In this document: positions 11,591 through 23,412 of the stretch, piece after piece
Layout: each line of letters opens with the position of its first letter
How positions within the stretch are numbered: position 1 is the stretch's first letter
Origin: Aggregatibacter actinomycetemcomitans
Lineage (GTDB): Bacteria > Pseudomonadota > Gammaproteobacteria > Enterobacterales > Pasteurellaceae
Length of the DNA: 64,000 bases
NCBI GenBank assembly: GCA_017160915.1
Contig: JACAWG010000061.1
Location: forward strand, 102,159-166,158
Reading direction: 5' to 3'
Made by a program: the position numbers and the translations under genes
The notes under the pieces: model-generated
What the model saw: only the letters and a program-made list of their open reading frames with translations
Databases searched by the model: none
What the model was told of the DNA's origin: nothing

Positions 11591-11608
11591 CGGATTCTGA
11601 AGACAAAA

Positions 11609-11653
11609 CAAAAGTGCGGTCAAAAAAACACATGGATTTTTAACCGCACTTTT
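11609..11653 (+). terminator. USS inverted-pair terminator after pyrG
   Basis: AAAAGTGCGGT and ACCGCACTTTTT form an inverted USS pair about 20 bases behind the pyrG stop, ending in a T-rich stretch. This is the known Pasteurellaceae use of paired uptake sequences as terminators. Confidence 0.75.
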
Positions 11654-11697
11654 TGTTTTCTCAACGTGATCACCCTCACAAAAACCCGCTTCATCCC

Positions 11698-11726
11698 TTG
11701 TCCTTCCATCCCCCTTTGATTATAGT
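11698..11726 (+). promoter_or_regulatory. Promoter of the TPP riboswitch-thiE unit
   Basis: TTGTCC (11698-11703) and TATAGT (11721-11726) with exactly 17 bases between them. Transcription would start just before the first riboswitch stem at 11735. Confidence 0.7.
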
Positions 11727-11734
11727 GAATTCCT

Positions 11735-11818
11735 CTTGTCGGAGTGCCGAAAGGCTGAGATCGTCGAATATGACGGGATCCGTGGAACCTGTGGGTTAAT
11801 GCCTGCGTAGGGAACAAG
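11735..11818 (+). promoter_or_regulatory. TPP (THI-box) riboswitch
   Basis: The conserved thi-box elements are present in order: CTTGT (P1 5' side), GGAGTGCC, GGCTGAGAT, GGAACCTG, GGTTAATGCC, GCGTAGGGAACAAG (P1 3' side). It binds thiamine pyrophosphate and shuts off thiE. No T-run terminator is seen between it and the gene. A TTCTCC stretch just behind P1 could pair with the GGAG before the thiE ATG, so translational control is more likely. Confidence 0.95.
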
Positions 11819-11885
11819 TTTTCTCCTCTCAACGCCTTTCCGTCACGCCGCAAACCGTTTTCCATCAATCTTTGGAGTTTGTGCT

Positions 11886-12530
11886 ATGTCAGAATCTCAT
11901 TTTATTGTGCCTTCAAAACCCTTTGCGCCCACCGAATTTAAACTTGGACTGTATGCCATCGTAGACAGTGATGAATGGATTGAACGGCTGATTCATGCCG
12001 GCGTGAAAACCCTGCAAATTCGCATTAAAAATCGTTCTCCCGCCCTGGCGGAAAAGGAAATTGCCCGTTGTATCGAACTGGCGCGCGAACATCAAGTGCG
12101 GTTATTTATTAATGATTTTTGGCAGCTTGCCGTGAAATACAAGGCTTATGGCGTGCATTTGGGGCAGGAAGATTTGGCGGAGGCGGATTTGGTTGCCATT
12201 CAACAGGCGGGATTGCGCCTTGGTGTTTCCACCCACAACGCAGAAGAAATCGCCCGCGTGCTGCCGTTACGCCCTTCCTACGTTGCCTGCGGGCATATTT
12301 TTCCGACGCAAACCAAAGAAATGCCGTCCAAGCCGCAAGGCATTGAGAATTTAGCCCGTCAGGTGAAACTGCTCGGCGATGTGCCAAGCGTTGCCATCGG
12401 CGGTATTAAGGAGGCGCATTTTGCCGATATTCTGGCTACCGGTGTGGGAAGCATCGCGGTGGTCAGCGCCATTACACAGGCGGCAGACTGGCAAAGTGCG
12501 GTCAAAAATTTACTGCATTATTTTGCTTAG
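11886..12530 (+). CDS. thiE: ThiE, thiamine-phosphate synthase
   Basis: Joins HMP-PP and thiazole phosphate to form thiamine phosphate. The 214-residue TIM barrel closely resembles enterobacterial ThiE. The pyrophosphate-binding Gln-Arg pair is in TLQIRIKNR, and [26 protein letters not shown] and VAIGGI follow in order. GGAG lies upstream of the ATG. It is a single-gene unit under the riboswitch; other thi genes are not in the window. A USS overlaps codons near the C-terminus (QSAVKN). Confidence 0.94.
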   Translation: MSESHFIVPSKPFAPTEFKLGLYAIVDSDEWIERLIHAGVKTLQIRIKNRSPALAEKEIARCIELAREHQVRLFINDFWQLAVKYKAYGVHLGQEDLAEADLVAIQQAGLRLGVSTHNAEEIARVLPLRPSYVACGHIFPTQTKEMPSKPQGIENLARQVKLLGDVPSVAIGGIKEAHFADILATGVGSIAVVSAITQAADWQSAVKNLLHYFA

Positions 12531-12623
12531 GGCGTCACCTAACATGGTCCGATGACGTTTAGCAATCCGTTCCGGGCAGCTGAAAAACGCCAAAGATATT
12601 GACCGCACTTTCGTTCCGGAAAT

Positions 12624-12637
12624 TGGATCAAAATCAA
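12624..12637 (+). promoter_or_regulatory. Candidate FNR site upstream of eno
   Basis: TGGATCAAAATCAA matches the FNR consensus TTGAT-N4-ATCAA at 9 of 10 defined positions. It lies about 107 bases upstream of the eno start. Anaerobic control of glycolytic genes is known in facultative anaerobes, but no clear -35/-10 pair fixes the distance here. Confidence 0.4.
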
Positions 12638-12710
12638 GTTCGGCGCATTTTTTACAAGACAAAATGGCAAAATAGCTTTATCATACCAAGCATTTTAGGA
12701 CTTGCCCTAA

Positions 12711-14054
<1,344 letters not shown>

Positions 14055-14081
14055 TCACAAACGCTGATTAAAACGTCGTAA

Positions 14082-14130
14082 AAACCCACCGCACTTTTTG
14101 TTGAAAGATAAAAAGTGCGGTGGGTTTTTT
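14082..14130. terminator. USS inverted-pair terminator between eno and ruvX
   Basis: CCCACCGCACTTTTT (14085-14099) pairs with AAAAAGTGCGGTGGG (14110-14124), followed by TTTTTT on the plus strand and preceded by AAAA for the opposite direction. It therefore serves both eno and the minus-strand ruvX operon. Confidence 0.88.
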
Positions 14131-14149
14131 ATGTGTTTTTTAACGCAGT

Positions 14150-14569
14150 TCAGCCTGCGTAATTCTCAAACCAGCTTTCCAAAATCAAACAGGCGGAAAT
14201 GCCGTCCACTTTGCTTTTATTCAGGGCGCGATAGCCGCCACGACCAAAAATTTCGCTGCGGGCTTCGGTGGTAGTAAGGCGTTCATCCTGTAAATCCACC
14301 GGCAAATTAAAACGCCCGTGCAGACGTTTGGCAAACTTTTTGGCGCGCAAGGTTAAGGGCTGTTCCGTACCATCCATATTCAGTGGCAAACCGACCACAA
14401 TGCGCGCCGGTTGCCATTCCCGAATACATTTCTCAATGGTGTCCCAATTGGGAATGCCGTCCTGTGCTTTAAACGCCGGCAAGGATTGTGCGGTGCCGGT
14501 GATACTTTGCCCGACGGCACAACCGATACTTTTCGTTCCGAAATCGAAAGCAAGCACCGTGATGCCCAT
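14150..14569 (-). CDS. ruvX: RuvX/YqgF, pre-16S rRNA nuclease / putative resolvase
   Basis: RNase H-fold protein of 139 residues that processes the 5' end of 16S rRNA in E. coli and is also annotated as a Holliday junction resolvase. The catalytic acidic residues are seen: Asp9 in [11 protein letters not shown], Glu in DERLTT, Asp in SKVDGISA. The ATG overlaps the yqgE stop (TAATG), so the two genes are coupled, as in many gammaproteobacteria. Confidence 0.92.
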   Translation of the reverse strand: MGITVLAFDFGTKSIGCAVGQSITGTAQSLPAFKAQDGIPNWDTIEKCIREWQPARIVVGLPLNMDGTEQPLTLRAKKFAKRLHGRFNLPVDLQDERLTTTEARSEIFGRGGYRALNKSKVDGISACLILESWFENYAG

Positions 14570-15129
14570 TAACTGTGTCCCACCTGACCGGCAAAATTAT
14601 GGGAATCAATGCCTAATAATTGATTCGCCGCCCACCAGCGTTGTTCATAGGGCAGATCAAACAGAATTTGTTCCGTCGCCGGCACGACTAACCAGGAATT
14701 ATTCATAATTTCCTGTTCGAGCTGATTCGCTTCCCAGCTGGCGCAACCCAAAGTCACCAGGTATTTTTCCGGTTCTAACATCGTACCGAAAGTATCCACC
14801 ACATCTGCGGAGGTGGTGAGCATGAGGTTGTCATTAACCCGATAACTGTGATCAAAAGGCACTTTCGTATTGGTATGCAAAATAAAGCCGCGATCGATAT
14901 TCACCGGACCACCGGCAAGCACCAGTTTATCGTTATAAGTGCGGTGGGTGACCATCATGAAATTCATTTTGGCGCCCAGCTCCGCAATACTTAAATCCGT
15001 CGGCTGGTTTAACACTAACCCCATGGAACCTTTTTCGTTATGCTCGCAAATATAAATAACAGTCCGATAAAAATAGCTGTCATCTAAATTCGGCATGGCA
15101 ATGAGCAAATGATCTTGTAAATCCATCAT
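14569..15129 (-). CDS. yqgE: YqgE/AlgH family protein (DUF179)
   Basis: A 186-residue conserved protein of unsettled function, called AlgH in Pseudomonas. Family motifs include [45 protein letters not shown] and [15 protein letters not shown]. Two adjacent ATG codons occur (15127-15129 and 15124-15126); either could be used. It forms an operon with rsmE upstream and ruvX downstream. Confidence 0.92.
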   Translation of the reverse strand: MMDLQDHLLIAMPNLDDSYFYRTVIYICEHNEKGSMGLVLNQPTDLSIAELGAKMNFMMVTHRTYNDKLVLAGGPVNIDRGFILHTNTKVPFDHSYRVNDNLMLTTSADVVDTFGTMLEPEKYLVTLGCASWEANQLEQEIMNNSWLVVPATEQILFDLPYEQRWWAANQLLGIDSHNFAGQVGHS

Positions 15130-15143
15130 ATTTTCTTTCTTCT

Positions 15144-15878
15144 CTATCCTAAATCACCGAAACACACCTGTAAGGCGGTAATTGCTGCCATGGCGGCGGT
15201 TTCGGTGCGTAATACACGTTTTCCCAATAACACGTCCACAAACCCTTGTTGCTCGGTCTGTGCAATTTCCTGTGGCGACAAACCGCCTTCCGAACCGATT
15301 AATAAACGCACACCTGCCGCCGGGATTTCAGGCAAGGTACGAATAGAATAGTTTGCTCTCGGGTGTAAATTCAATTTGAGCGCGTTATCGGGTTCCGCGC
15401 ACCATTGTTGTAATTTCATTAACGGACGAATTTCCGGAATTTTATTGCGCCCGCATTGTTCACAGGCGGCAATGGCGATTTTCTGCCATTGCTGAATTTT
15501 TTTCTCCATCCGTTCGCCGTCTAATTTCACACCGCAACGCTCCGACCATAAAGGCGTAATCACATTAACACCCAATTCAACGGACTTCTGAATGGTAAAC
15601 TCCATGCGTTCGCCACGGGAAATCACTTGCCCTAAATGGATGGCTAAGGGGCTTTCGCGATCGTCAAATTGGCGGTTTAGAATATCCACTTCAACGGATT
15701 TTTTCGTGACGGCTTTAATGACGGCTTGATATATATGGTTGCTACCATCGAAAAGTTCAAGTTGATCGCCTGTCTGCATACGCAAAACACGACCGACATG
15801 ATTGGCGCCGTCTTCCGAAAGCGCGCAGGAGGAGTGCTGATTAAGCGGGGTTGGGTGGTAAATTCGAGGTATTCGCAT
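15144..15878 (-). CDS. rsmE: RsmE, 16S rRNA m3U1498 methyltransferase
   Basis: SPOUT-class methyltransferase of 244 residues. The N-terminal PUA-like domain begins [12 protein letters not shown]. The C-terminal knot has [14 protein letters not shown] and [13 protein letters not shown], the SAM-binding loops. Nearly every segment matches the E. coli enzyme as I recall it. The ATG lies in the 3' arm of a perfect 12-bp inverted repeat, and no Shine-Dalgarno sequence is seen before it. Confidence 0.95.
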   Translation of the reverse strand: MRIPRIYHPTPLNQHSSCALSEDGANHVGRVLRMQTGDQLELFDGSNHIYQAVIKAVTKKSVEVDILNRQFDDRESPLAIHLGQVISRGERMEFTIQKSVELGVNVITPLWSERCGVKLDGERMEKKIQQWQKIAIAACEQCGRNKIPEIRPLMKLQQWCAEPDNALKLNLHPRANYSIRTLPEIPAAGVRLLIGSEGGLSPQEIAQTEQQGFVDVLLGKRVLRTETAAMAAITALQVCFGDLG

Positions 15879-15915
15879 GATAGAGCAATTGGGTAAAAAT
15901 AATTTGCTCTATCAT
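15877..15915. repeat. Perfect 12-bp inverted repeat over the rsmE start
   Basis: ATGATAGAGCAA (15877-15888) and TTGCTCTATCAT (15904-15915) form a hairpin with a 15-base loop between metJ and rsmE. It has no T-run, so it is not an obvious terminator. Two of the three bases of the rsmE start codon are inside the stem. Confidence 0.75.
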
Positions 15916-15951
15916 AACAGAAAAGCAGATGACAAAATGAAAAATGCGAAA

Positions 15952-16269
15952 TTAATATTCCCAATTATCCGGGTCAATCCCCAGTTCGCGCATGATGACT
16001 TTTGCCTCTTCCGGGATTTCGTCACTGCGTTCTTTCAGCAAGTCTTCGTCCGTCGGCAAAGGTTGCCCGGTAAAGGCGTGTAAAAACGCTTCACACAGCA
16101 GTTCGCTGTTGGTGGCATGGCGTAGATTACGAATTTGACGGCGGGTGCGCTCGTTAGTCAGAATTTCAAGCACTTTAATCGGAATGGATACCGTAATTTT
16201 TTTAACTTGTTCGCTTTTTTTTCCGTGTTCCGCATAAGGACTAATATATTGTCCGTTCCAATCCGCCAT
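15952..16269 (-). CDS. metJ: MetJ, methionine repressor
   Basis: Ribbon-helix-helix repressor of the methionine regulon, with S-adenosylmethionine as co-repressor. The 105 residues from [16 protein letters not shown] match the family in length and sequence, including the DNA-contacting strand [12 protein letters not shown] and the helix [16 protein letters not shown]. The open frame extends 22 codons upstream, but the start at 16269 is the family start. Downstream lies the rsmE-yqgE-ruvX group. Confidence 0.96.
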   Translation of the reverse strand: MADWNGQYISPYAEHGKKSEQVKKITVSIPIKVLEILTNERTRRQIRNLRHATNSELLCEAFLHAFTGQPLPTDEDLLKERSDEIPEEAKVIMRELGIDPDNWEY

Positions 16270-16330
16270 AGTTGATTCCTGAAATAACCTTATTGTTTGA
16301 GGCAATATTCTAATAAAAAATAAGGATAAT

Positions 16331-16362
16331 AACAATCTAGCCGTGAAGACTGCTAGATTTCC
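16331..16362 (-). promoter_or_regulatory. Candidate tandem met boxes (autoregulation of metJ)
   Basis: Adjacent 8-mers AGCCGTGA, AGACTGCT and AGATTTCC each resemble the met box AGACGTCT (5, 6 and 5 of 8 by eye). A fourth, weaker one lies to the left. They lie about 60-90 bases upstream of metJ, where autoregulation is expected. Individual matches are weak. Confidence 0.4.
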
Positions 16363-16375
16363 ATATTATAACCAG

Positions 16376-16406
16376 ACAAAAAGAAAGGCACCCTTTGATG
16401 CCTTTC
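16376..16406 (-). terminator. galU terminator
   Basis: GAAAGGCA (16399-16406 on the minus strand) pairs with TGCCTTTC (16383-16390) and is followed by TTTTTGTC. It lies directly behind the galU stop. Confidence 0.88.
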
Positions 16407-16422
16407 CTGTGTGAAACCGAAA

Positions 16423-17310
16423 TTAAAAGGTTTTCACCAAATCTTTGAGGTACGCCTTAAATTCACCGGCAAGTTTATTATGGTGCAGTCCGTACTCCAC
16501 AAAGGCTTTCATATAACCGATTTTGTCGCCACAGTCGTAAGAAATGCCTGTCATGTGGAAGGCTTCGACGGTTTCCTTATCAATCAGCATATCAATAGCA
16601 TCGGTTAACTGGATTTCATCGCCTACGCCCACCGGAGTTTTTTCCAACAGATCCCAAATGGATGCCGAAAATACATAACGCCCCACAACCGCCAAATTAG
16701 ACGGCGCTTCATCAATGCTTGGCTTCTCAACGATATTATCGATTTTTGCGCTTTCGCCCGGTGGAATTTCCACACCGCCACAGTCGGCGATACCGTAACT
16801 GCTGACTTCTTCAGGTTTAACCAGGCTCACCATGATTTGGCTGGCCTGGGTTTGTTTAAAGCGTTTTAACATTAACGCCAGATTTTCTTTTTTCTGATTA
16901 GCGGAAAATTCTGCCAGCAATACATCCGGCAACACCACGGCAAAAGGTTCGTTACCCACCAGCGGACGACCACACAATACGGCGTGCCCCAACCCTTTCG
17001 CATTGCCTTGGCGAACGTGCATGATGGTGACATTTTTCGGCACGATGGAACGCACTTCTTCCAATAATTGGCGTTTTACGCGTTTTTCCAGCATCGTTTC
17101 CAATTCGAAGGAAGTATCAAAATGGTTTTCGATGGCATTTTTTGAGGAATGGGTTACCAGAACGATTTCTTTAATACCGGCGGCGACACATTCGTTTACC
17201 ACATATTGAATTAGCGGTTTATCCACTAAAGTTAACATTTCTTTCGGAATGGCTTTAGTAGCAGGTAACATACGTGTACCTAAGCCTGCAACAGGAATAA
17301 TCGCTTTCAT
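16423..17310 (-). CDS. galU: GalU, UTP-glucose-1-phosphate uridylyltransferase
   Basis: Makes UDP-glucose for lipooligosaccharide and other glycans. The 295 residues include the nucleotide-binding [19 protein letters not shown] motif, the substrate loop [10 protein letters not shown], and IVEKPS near 190. It follows the phosphomannomutase gene with a USS terminator between them, so it may have its own promoter. Length and motifs are standard for the bacterial GalU family. Confidence 0.95.
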   Translation of the reverse strand: MKAIIPVAGLGTRMLPATKAIPKEMLTLVDKPLIQYVVNECVAAGIKEIVLVTHSSKNAIENHFDTSFELETMLEKRVKRQLLEEVRSIVPKNVTIMHVRQGNAKGLGHAVLCGRPLVGNEPFAVVLPDVLLAEFSANQKKENLALMLKRFKQTQASQIMVSLVKPEEVSSYGIADCGGVEIPPGESAKIDNIVEKPSIDEAPSNLAVVGRYVFSASIWDLLEKTPVGVGDEIQLTDAIDMLIDKETVEAFHMTGISYDCGDKIGYMKAFVEYGLHHNKLAGEFKAYLKDLVKTF

Positions 17311-17337
17311 TTAGTTTTCCTTCTATTAGATAAAAAT

Positions 17338-17371
17338 GACCGCACTTCTCTGACAAAGAAAAGTGCGGTTA
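17338..17371 (-). terminator. USS inverted-pair terminator after the phosphomannomutase gene
   Basis: ACCGCACTT and AAGTGCGGT in inverted orientation, 17339-17347 and 17360-17368, with an A/T-rich tail on the galU side. It lies in the short gap before galU. Confidence 0.65.
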
Positions 17372-17385
17372 GTTTCCAACGCGTT

Positions 17386-18750
17386 TTATTGACGTAATAA
17401 CGCCAGAATTTCTTCTGTTTTTTCCGCCATTAATTGCTTATCGCCACGGGTTTCCAAGTTCAAACGAACGACCGGCTCGGTATTTGATGAACGCAGGTTG
17501 AAACGCCAGTTCGGATATTCAATGCTAATGCCGTCAATTTCATCTACGCGAATTGCATCTTTTTCATAAGCGGCACGCACACGGGCAATGGCGCTTTTCG
17601 CATCGGCTAATTTGCTGTTAATTTCCCCCGGAGACGGGAATGTATTCACACTATTATTCACCAACTCACCCAGGGATTTACCGGTAACGGAAACCAATTC
17701 CATCACCAACAACCATGGAATCATGCCACTGTCGCAATAGAAGAAATCACGGAAATAGTGGTGCGCACTCATTTCACCGCCGTAAATGGCATCGACGGCG
17801 CGCATTTTTTCTTTAATGAAAGAATGTCCGGATTTCGACATCACGGCTTCACCGCCGTTTTCTTCCACTAATTTCACCGTATTCCAGATTAAGCGCGGGT
17901 CATAAATAATTTTCGCACCTTTGTTTTTTTGCAGGAATGCCTGACCTAACAAGCCGACAATGTAATAACCTTCAATGAAGTTTGCGTGTTCATCGAACAG
18001 GAAGCAACGGTCGAAATCGCCATCAAACGCAATGCCCATATCCGCCTTGTGTTTTAACACCGCATCAATGGTGTCCTGACGGTTTTCGTGCAACAACGGA
18101 TTAGGAATACCGTGCGGGAAAGTGCCGTCCGGATTATTATGCACTTTGATGAACTCGACAGGTACGCGTTTTGCTTTAAATTGCGCTTCAATCGCATCAA
18201 TCACATGCCCTGCGGCGCCATTACCCGAGTTAATCACTAACTTCAACGGTTTTAGCGAATCGAGATTAATATAAGATAAGAGGTGTTCAACGTAATCACC
18301 AAGTACGGAAAGTTGTTTATACTCGCCACGTTTGGTCACCGGCGGGAAATTATTTTCCTCCGCCAGACGTTGAATATCCGCCAACCCGGTATCCGCACTA
18401 ATCGGACGTGACCCTTCACGCACTAATTTTAAGCCGTTGTAGTCCATCGGGTTGTGACTTGCGGTCACTTCAATACCACCATCAGTTTTCAAAAATGATG
18501 TAGCAAAATAGACTTCCTCTGTCCCCGTTTCACCTAAATCAATTACATTAACACCGGAATCCAATAATCCATTTGTTACCGCACTTTTTAGTTCTTTGCT
18601 CGTTAAGCGAACATCGCCACCAACGACAATTGTTTTGGGCTTTAAAAACTGCCCAAATGCACGACCTATACGATAAACAATATCTGCGTTTAATTCATCG
18701 CCTAAGCGACCACGGATATCATAAGCTTTAAAGCAAGTTAGTTTAGTCAT
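17386..18750 (-). CDS. manB: Phosphomannomutase / phosphoglucomutase (CpsG/ManB type)
   Basis: Interconverts hexose 6- and 1-phosphates for surface sugar synthesis. The protein from [14 protein letters not shown] has 454 residues and aligns closely with E. coli CpsG. Phosphoserine is Ser98 in [12 protein letters not shown], the Mg2+ loop is DGDFDRC, and the sugar loop is [10 protein letters not shown]. The open frame starts 8 codons earlier, but 18750 gives the family start. Its neighbour galU supports a role in nucleotide-sugar supply. ManB (mannose) versus Pgm (glucose) activity cannot be decided by eye. Confidence 0.9.
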   Translation of the reverse strand: MTKLTCFKAYDIRGRLGDELNADIVYRIGRAFGQFLKPKTIVVGGDVRLTSKELKSAVTNGLLDSGVNVIDLGETGTEEVYFATSFLKTDGGIEVTASHNPMDYNGLKLVREGSRPISADTGLADIQRLAEENNFPPVTKRGEYKQLSVLGDYVEHLLSYINLDSLKPLKLVINSGNGAAGHVIDAIEAQFKAKRVPVEFIKVHNNPDGTFPHGIPNPLLHENRQDTIDAVLKHKADMGIAFDGDFDRCFLFDEHANFIEGYYIVGLLGQAFLQKNKGAKIIYDPRLIWNTVKLVEENGGEAVMSKSGHSFIKEKMRAVDAIYGGEMSAHHYFRDFFYCDSGMIPWLLVMELVSVTGKSLGELVNNSVNTFPSPGEINSKLADAKSAIARVRAAYEKDAIRVDEIDGISIEYPNWRFNLRSSNTEPVVRLNLETRGDKQLMAEKTEEILALLRQ

Positions 18751-18782
18751 AATTTCACCATCTTCATTGATCATAAAATTTG

Positions 18783-18965
18783 CTACGCTTTCTGTTCATC
18801 CTTTGCTTGATGAATACGTTGGTAAATTTCTTCTCTATGAACAGAAACATCCTTGGGTGCTTGCACACCGATTTTGACTTGGTTGCCTCGTATATTCAGG
18901 ATCGTGATAGAAACATCATCGCCGATGAGCAAGCTTTCGCCAACTTTACGGGTTAAGATCAGCAT
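18783..18965 (-). CDS. csrA: CsrA, carbon storage regulator
   Basis: Small RNA-binding dimer of 60 residues that binds GGA motifs in mRNA leaders. The sequence [17 protein letters not shown] and the C-terminal RNA-contacting [10 protein letters not shown] are canonical. It lies downstream of alaS, the conserved gammaproteobacterial order. The ribosome binding site is AGGTGAGGAGTTTATATG-like. Confidence 0.97.
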   Translation of the reverse strand: MLILTRKVGESLLIGDDVSITILNIRGNQVKIGVQAPKDVSVHREEIYQRIHQAKDEQKA

Positions 18966-19108
18966 ATAAACTCCTCACCTTTCTAGTTTATTTATAACTT
19001 CCCTATTGTGCTTCCAACATCCCTATCAAAACGTTAAACATTCTTTTATTTGATTCGGTATTTGCTTTACAACCAACACAAAAACCGAACCTTAAGTACA
19101 AACAAAGC

Positions 19109-21733
19109 CTATAAATTCGCTTTCAACCAATCGGAGCAAACCGATAACGCTTTGTTTACATTTTCCGGCTGAGTACCGCCGGCCATGGCCATATCAGAAC
19201 GGCCACCGCCTTTACCACCAACTTGTTGAGCCATCAAATTCACTAATTCGCCGGCTTTTACTTTCCCTGTCAGATCCTGAGTTACCCCTACAATAAGATT
19301 AACTTTTTCATCTACTACGGAAGCAAATACAACCACCGCCGAACCTAATTGATTTTTCAGGCTATCAACCATTGAACGTAAAGACTTCGCTTCAATACCA
19401 TCAAGTTGTTGCGCAATGACAGAAACACCATTAATTTTCACCGCACTTTGTGCCAGGTCATTACCGGCTTGCAGCGCAGCTTTTTCTTTTAATGTTTGTA
19501 GCTCTTTCTCAACTTTCTTAAATTTATCTTGCAACAGAGAAATCTTATCCGTAATGGAATTGACATCCGATTTCAGTAATTCGGCGCTTTGATTTAATAA
19601 AGATTGTTGGTTTTGTAACCATTCGATTGCAGTTTCGCCGGTAATCGCTTCAATACGACGAATGCCCGCCGCCACTGCCGTTTCCGTTATTATTTTAAAT
19701 AGCCCGATGTCACCGGTACGCTTCGCATGGATACCACCACATAATTCAATGGAGAAATCCCCCATGGTCAATACGCGCACCTGATCGGAATATTTCTCGC
19801 CGAACAACGCCATCGCACCTTTCGCTTTGGCGGCTTCCAGTTCCATAATATCCGTTTGAATCGGGTTATTCGCTCGAACTTGCTGATTAACTATGCGTTC
19901 TACTTCGGCTAATTGCGCTTTACTGATAGGTTCATGTTGAGCAAAGTCAAAACGCAATAACGCATCAGAAACAAGCGATCCTTTCTGAGCGACGTGTTCG
20001 CCTAAGACCTGACGTAACGCGGCGTGCAACAAATGGGTTGCAGAGTGATTTAATGAAATGCGTTGACGGCGAACATCGTCAACCACTGCATTCACCGACT
20101 GCCCGACGGATAAACTACCTTGGGTAAGTTCACCGATATGACCGAATACCTGACCATATTTTTGGGTGTCTTTTACGTCAAAATTAAAACCGTTGCCTTC
20201 TAAGCGCCCGATGTCTCCGATTTGACCACCGGATTCCGCATAGAACGGCGTATTATCTAAAATAACCACCGCACTTTGACCGGCATGAATGGCATCCACC
20301 GGCTTACCGTCATGGAAAAGTGCGGTCACTTTTGCCAGCGTTTCCGATTCGGTATAGCCTTCAAAACGGGTCATACCGTCAACACGAATAACATTGTTAT
20401 AATCCATACCGAACTGGCTGGCGGATTGCGCGCGCAAACGTTGGTTTTCCATTTCGCGCTCAAATCCCGCTTCGTCGATGGTAATACCGCGTTCACGACA
20501 AACATCGGCGGTTAAATCCAGCGGGAAACCGTAAGTATCATATAACTTGAACGCCACTTCGCCGGATAATACCTTGTCTTTCACTTCGGCTAAAGCCTCA
20601 TCCAATAAGGTCAAACCACGTTCCAGCGTGCGCGCAAATTGTTCTTCTTCCAAACGCAGTAATTTTTCCACGGTGGCTTGGTGTTTTTTCACTTCCTCGC
20701 CCGCCTGCGCCATCACTTCAATTAAGGTCGGCACAAGCTTATAGAAAAACGCTTCAGTGGCGCCCAATAAATGCCCGTGACGCACTGCGCGACGGATAAT
20801 GCGACGCAACACATAACCGCGTCCTTCGTTGGAAGGCACCACGCCGTCTGCGATTAAATAAGCGCAAGAACGAATGTGGTCGGCAATGACGCGTAACGAC
20901 TTATTAGTTAAATCTTTTTCACCGGTCAATTCCGCCGCTTTGGCAATTAATTTTTGGAAAATATCAATATCGTAGTTGGAATTCACATGCTGCAACACCG
21001 CACTGATTCGCTCCAGACCCATACCGGTATCCACAGACGGTTTCGGCAATTTTTCCATCGTGCCGTCAGCGTGGCGATTAAATTGCATGAACACGATATT
21101 CCAGATTTCAATGTAACGATCACCGTCTTCTTCCGGCGATCCCGGCGGCCCGCCCCAAATGTGATCACCATGATCATAGAAAATTTCGGTACAAGGACCG
21201 CAAGGACCGGTGTCGCCCATTTGCCAGAAGTTATCGGAAGCATAAGGCGCGCCTTTGTTATCGCCGATACGAATAATGCGTTCTGCCGGAATACCGATTT
21301 CATCGTGCCAAATTTTATAGGCTTCTTCATCGGTTTCGTACACGGTGACCCATAATCTTTCCTTCGGTAATCCCAACCATTGCGGAGATGTTAAAAATTC
21401 CCAACCGAAGTGGATCGCGTCATGTTTAAAATAATCCCCAAAACTGAAGTTTCCGAGCATTTCAAAGAACGTATGGTGTCTGGCTGTGTAACCCACATTT
21501 TCTAAATCATTATGTTTTCCTCCGGCACGCACACAACGTTGGGCAGTGGTGGCACGGCTATAAGGGCGTTTTTCCAAACCTAAAAAAACATTTTTAAATT
21601 GGTTCATTCCCGCATTGGTAAATAATAATGTCGGGTCATTTTCCGGAACCAAAGAACTACTTGCTACAACTTGATGCCCCTTGCTATGGAAGAAATCAAG
21701 ATACGATTGTCGAATTTGTGCTGTTGTCTTCAT
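19109..21733 (-). CDS. alaS: AlaS, alanyl-tRNA synthetase
   Basis: Class II synthetase of 874 residues, the usual length. In order: the aminoacylation domain ([15 protein letters not shown], then GMNQFKN and the [13 protein letters not shown] region), a tRNA-recognition domain, the editing domain with zinc ligands in [11 protein letters not shown] and [13 protein letters not shown], and a C-terminal C-Ala domain (SDMAMAGG). USS cores lie inside the gene at several points (for example near 20272 and 20320). Confidence 0.98.
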   Translation of the reverse strand: MKTTAQIRQSYLDFFHSKGHQVVASSSLVPENDPTLLFTNAGMNQFKNVFLGLEKRPYSRATTAQRCVRAGGKHNDLENVGYTARHHTFFEMLGNFSFGDYFKHDAIHFGWEFLTSPQWLGLPKERLWVTVYETDEEAYKIWHDEIGIPAERIIRIGDNKGAPYASDNFWQMGDTGPCGPCTEIFYDHGDHIWGGPPGSPEEDGDRYIEIWNIVFMQFNRHADGTMEKLPKPSVDTGMGLERISAVLQHVNSNYDIDIFQKLIAKAAELTGEKDLTNKSLRVIADHIRSCAYLIADGVVPSNEGRGYVLRRIIRRAVRHGHLLGATEAFFYKLVPTLIEVMAQAGEEVKKHQATVEKLLRLEEEQFARTLERGLTLLDEALAEVKDKVLSGEVAFKLYDTYGFPLDLTADVCRERGITIDEAGFEREMENQRLRAQSASQFGMDYNNVIRVDGMTRFEGYTESETLAKVTALFHDGKPVDAIHAGQSAVVILDNTPFYAESGGQIGDIGRLEGNGFNFDVKDTQKYGQVFGHIGELTQGSLSVGQSVNAVVDDVRRQRISLNHSATHLLHAALRQVLGEHVAQKGSLVSDALLRFDFAQHEPISKAQLAEVERIVNQQVRANNPIQTDIMELEAAKAKGAMALFGEKYSDQVRVLTMGDFSIELCGGIHAKRTGDIGLFKIITETAVAAGIRRIEAITGETAIEWLQNQQSLLNQSAELLKSDVNSITDKISLLQDKFKKVEKELQTLKEKAALQAGNDLAQSAVKINGVSVIAQQLDGIEAKSLRSMVDSLKNQLGSAVVVFASVVDEKVNLIVGVTQDLTGKVKAGELVNLMAQQVGGKGGGRSDMAMAGGTQPENVNKALSVCSDWLKANL

Positions 21734-21867
21734 TTACAAGCCTTGCTTTCTTAAAATATCTTTAGAATTAAAAGGTAATTAGGTAACTGCGTATTGTTAC
21801 ACACTTTTTCCATTTATAAAAAACCTTTTTAGCTATAATGTTTTATTTTCCCGACAAGGTGAAAAAC

Positions 21868-21917
21868 AAAAACCGCACTCACATTCAGAACTCGTGAAAG
21901 TGCGGTTAGTTTTTGTA
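21868..21917. terminator. USS inverted-pair terminator behind uspA
   Basis: AAAAACCGCACT (21869-21880 region) pairs with AGTGCGGTTAGTTTTT about 17 bases later. A/T tails on both sides suit uspA on the minus strand. Confidence 0.75.
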
Positions 21918-21947
21918 TTATTTTCTACAACTTATTTACTATTTGTC

Positions 21948-22373
21948 TTATTCGTCACGAAGAGGAACAACAAGCATATCAACAGTAATTGAATTCATCA
22001 CCTGACGGGTGGAGGACATCAATTTGCTCCAGAAGTCTTGGTGGTGACCGGTGACAAGTAAATCTACATCATATTTTTCGATGGCATCGGTTAATACTTG
22101 ACCTAAATCCCCACTACCACTGAGTTTTTCGGTGATCGGGTAGCCCGCTTGTTCGGCAAGTTGGATCAACGCTTGTTGGGTTTCGCTGGAAATACGATCC
22201 TGCATTGATACCATATTCACGTCAATCAGCCCTGTGTAAAGATCCGAGAAGTTAACATCCACATGAATAATGGATAACTTCGCATCATGACGTTTTGCTA
22301 CGCCGACCGCTTTTTTCAACAAGAACGCACTTTCTTCTGAAAGATCAACTGCAACTAACACATGTTTGTACAT
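21948..22373 (-). CDS. uspA: Universal stress protein A
   Basis: UspA-family cytoplasmic protein of 141 residues, induced by growth arrest in E. coli. It begins [15 protein letters not shown] with the usual first strand. Its closest relatives are the UspA/C group without a full ATP-binding G-2X-G-9X-G motif; here [13 protein letters not shown] occupies that place. It has its own terminator and sits divergent from mazG. Confidence 0.93.
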   Translation of the reverse strand: MYKHVLVAVDLSEESAFLLKKAVGVAKRHDAKLSIIHVDVNFSDLYTGLIDVNMVSMQDRISSETQQALIQLAEQAGYPITEKLSGSGDLGQVLTDAIEKYDVDLLVTGHHQDFWSKLMSSTRQVMNSITVDMLVVPLRDE

Positions 22374-22554
22374 AATCGACTCCTTATCTGATCAGGGTTA
22401 ATTTACTTTGGTTGTATAGTAGCACCGGGATACAAAAAAAAATATGTGCTGGATCACATTTTGAGAAAAACTTTCATTTACAATGAAGAAAATGATCCCA
22501 AATGCCTTTTGTGTTAGGATCAAGATCCCTTTTTTAACGGATTTTGAGCATAAA

Positions 22555-23349
22555 ATGACCTATTCCATTCATGATTTTACCCAACTCATCGCCCAACTGC
22601 GTGATCCCGAACACGGTTGCCCGTGGGACGTTAAACAAACCTACCAATCCATGATTCCGTGCCTGAAAGAAGAAGCCTACGAAGTCATTGAAGCCATTGA
22701 GCAAAATAATGTGGAAAATCTTAAGGAAGAATTGGGCGATTTGCTTTTACAGGTGGTCTTTCTCAGCCAATTGGCAGCGGAAGAAAAAAAGTTTACCTTT
22801 GATCAAGTGGTACAAGACGTTGCGGAAAAAATCGTGCGCCGTCATCCCCATGTGTTTGGCAACAAACACGCCAATAACGAGCAGGAAGCCTTGCAGAACT
22901 GGAATGCCATGAAAGCGCAGGAGCATCAAAATCAAGGTCGCACCTCTATTTTAGATAATATTCCCCATGCCTTTCCCGCCTTAATGCGGGCAGAAAAATT
23001 GCAAAAACGCTGTGCTAAAGTCGGATTTGATTGGAAAGCCATCGCGCCGGTTTTCGCCAAAGTGGAAGAAGAATTGCAGGAAGTGAAACAGGAAATAGCA
23101 CGCTCCCCGCAGGATCAACAGAAAATCGAAGAAGAAATGGGTGATTTGTTGTTTGCCACCGTCAACTTAAGCCGTCATTTGAAATGTCAGGCGGAAGAAA
23201 GCCTGAGCAAAGCGAACCAAAAATTTGAACAACGCTTCCGTCGGGTAGAAGAAAAATTAAAACAACAAAACCGCCGTTTTGAAGAGACTTCACTGGTCGA
23301 AATGGATGTATTATGGGATGAAGTGAAGCGGGAAGAAAAACACCGCTAA
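22555..23349 (+). CDS. mazG: MazG, nucleoside triphosphate pyrophosphohydrolase
   Basis: House-cleaning NTP hydrolase of 264 residues with two MazG repeats. The first has [16 protein letters not shown] and [11 protein letters not shown] followed by [12 protein letters not shown], the Mg-binding EExxE/ExxD residues. The second has [10 protein letters not shown] and [12 protein letters not shown]. The open frame begins 24 codons earlier; I chose ATG at 22555 because the protein then starts [12 protein letters not shown] as in the family. The ribosome binding site is weak. Confidence 0.94.
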   Translation: MTYSIHDFTQLIAQLRDPEHGCPWDVKQTYQSMIPCLKEEAYEVIEAIEQNNVENLKEELGDLLLQVVFLSQLAAEEKKFTFDQVVQDVAEKIVRRHPHVFGNKHANNEQEALQNWNAMKAQEHQNQGRTSILDNIPHAFPALMRAEKLQKRCAKVGFDWKAIAPVFAKVEEELQEVKQEIARSPQDQQKIEEEMGDLLFATVNLSRHLKCQAEESLSKANQKFEQRFRRVEEKLKQQNRRFEETSLVEMDVLWDEVKREEKHR

Positions 23350-23378
23350 AATCCACCGCACTTTTACTGCGTCAATCA

Positions 23379-23407
23379 AAAATACCGAGCGCTAAACTCG
23401 GTATTTT
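23379..23407. terminator. Bidirectional terminator between mazG and the amidohydrolase
   Basis: AAAATACCGAG (23379-23389) pairs with CTCGGTATTTT (23397-23407) around CGCTAAA. A/T runs on both sides serve the convergent genes. Confidence 0.88.
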
Positions 23408-23412
23408 CCTTT

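Noticed and set aside
22447..22465. CRP-like site TGTGCTGGATCACA between uspA and mazG
   Set aside because: The half-sites are two bases too close for a CRP dyad (TGTGA-N6-TCACA).
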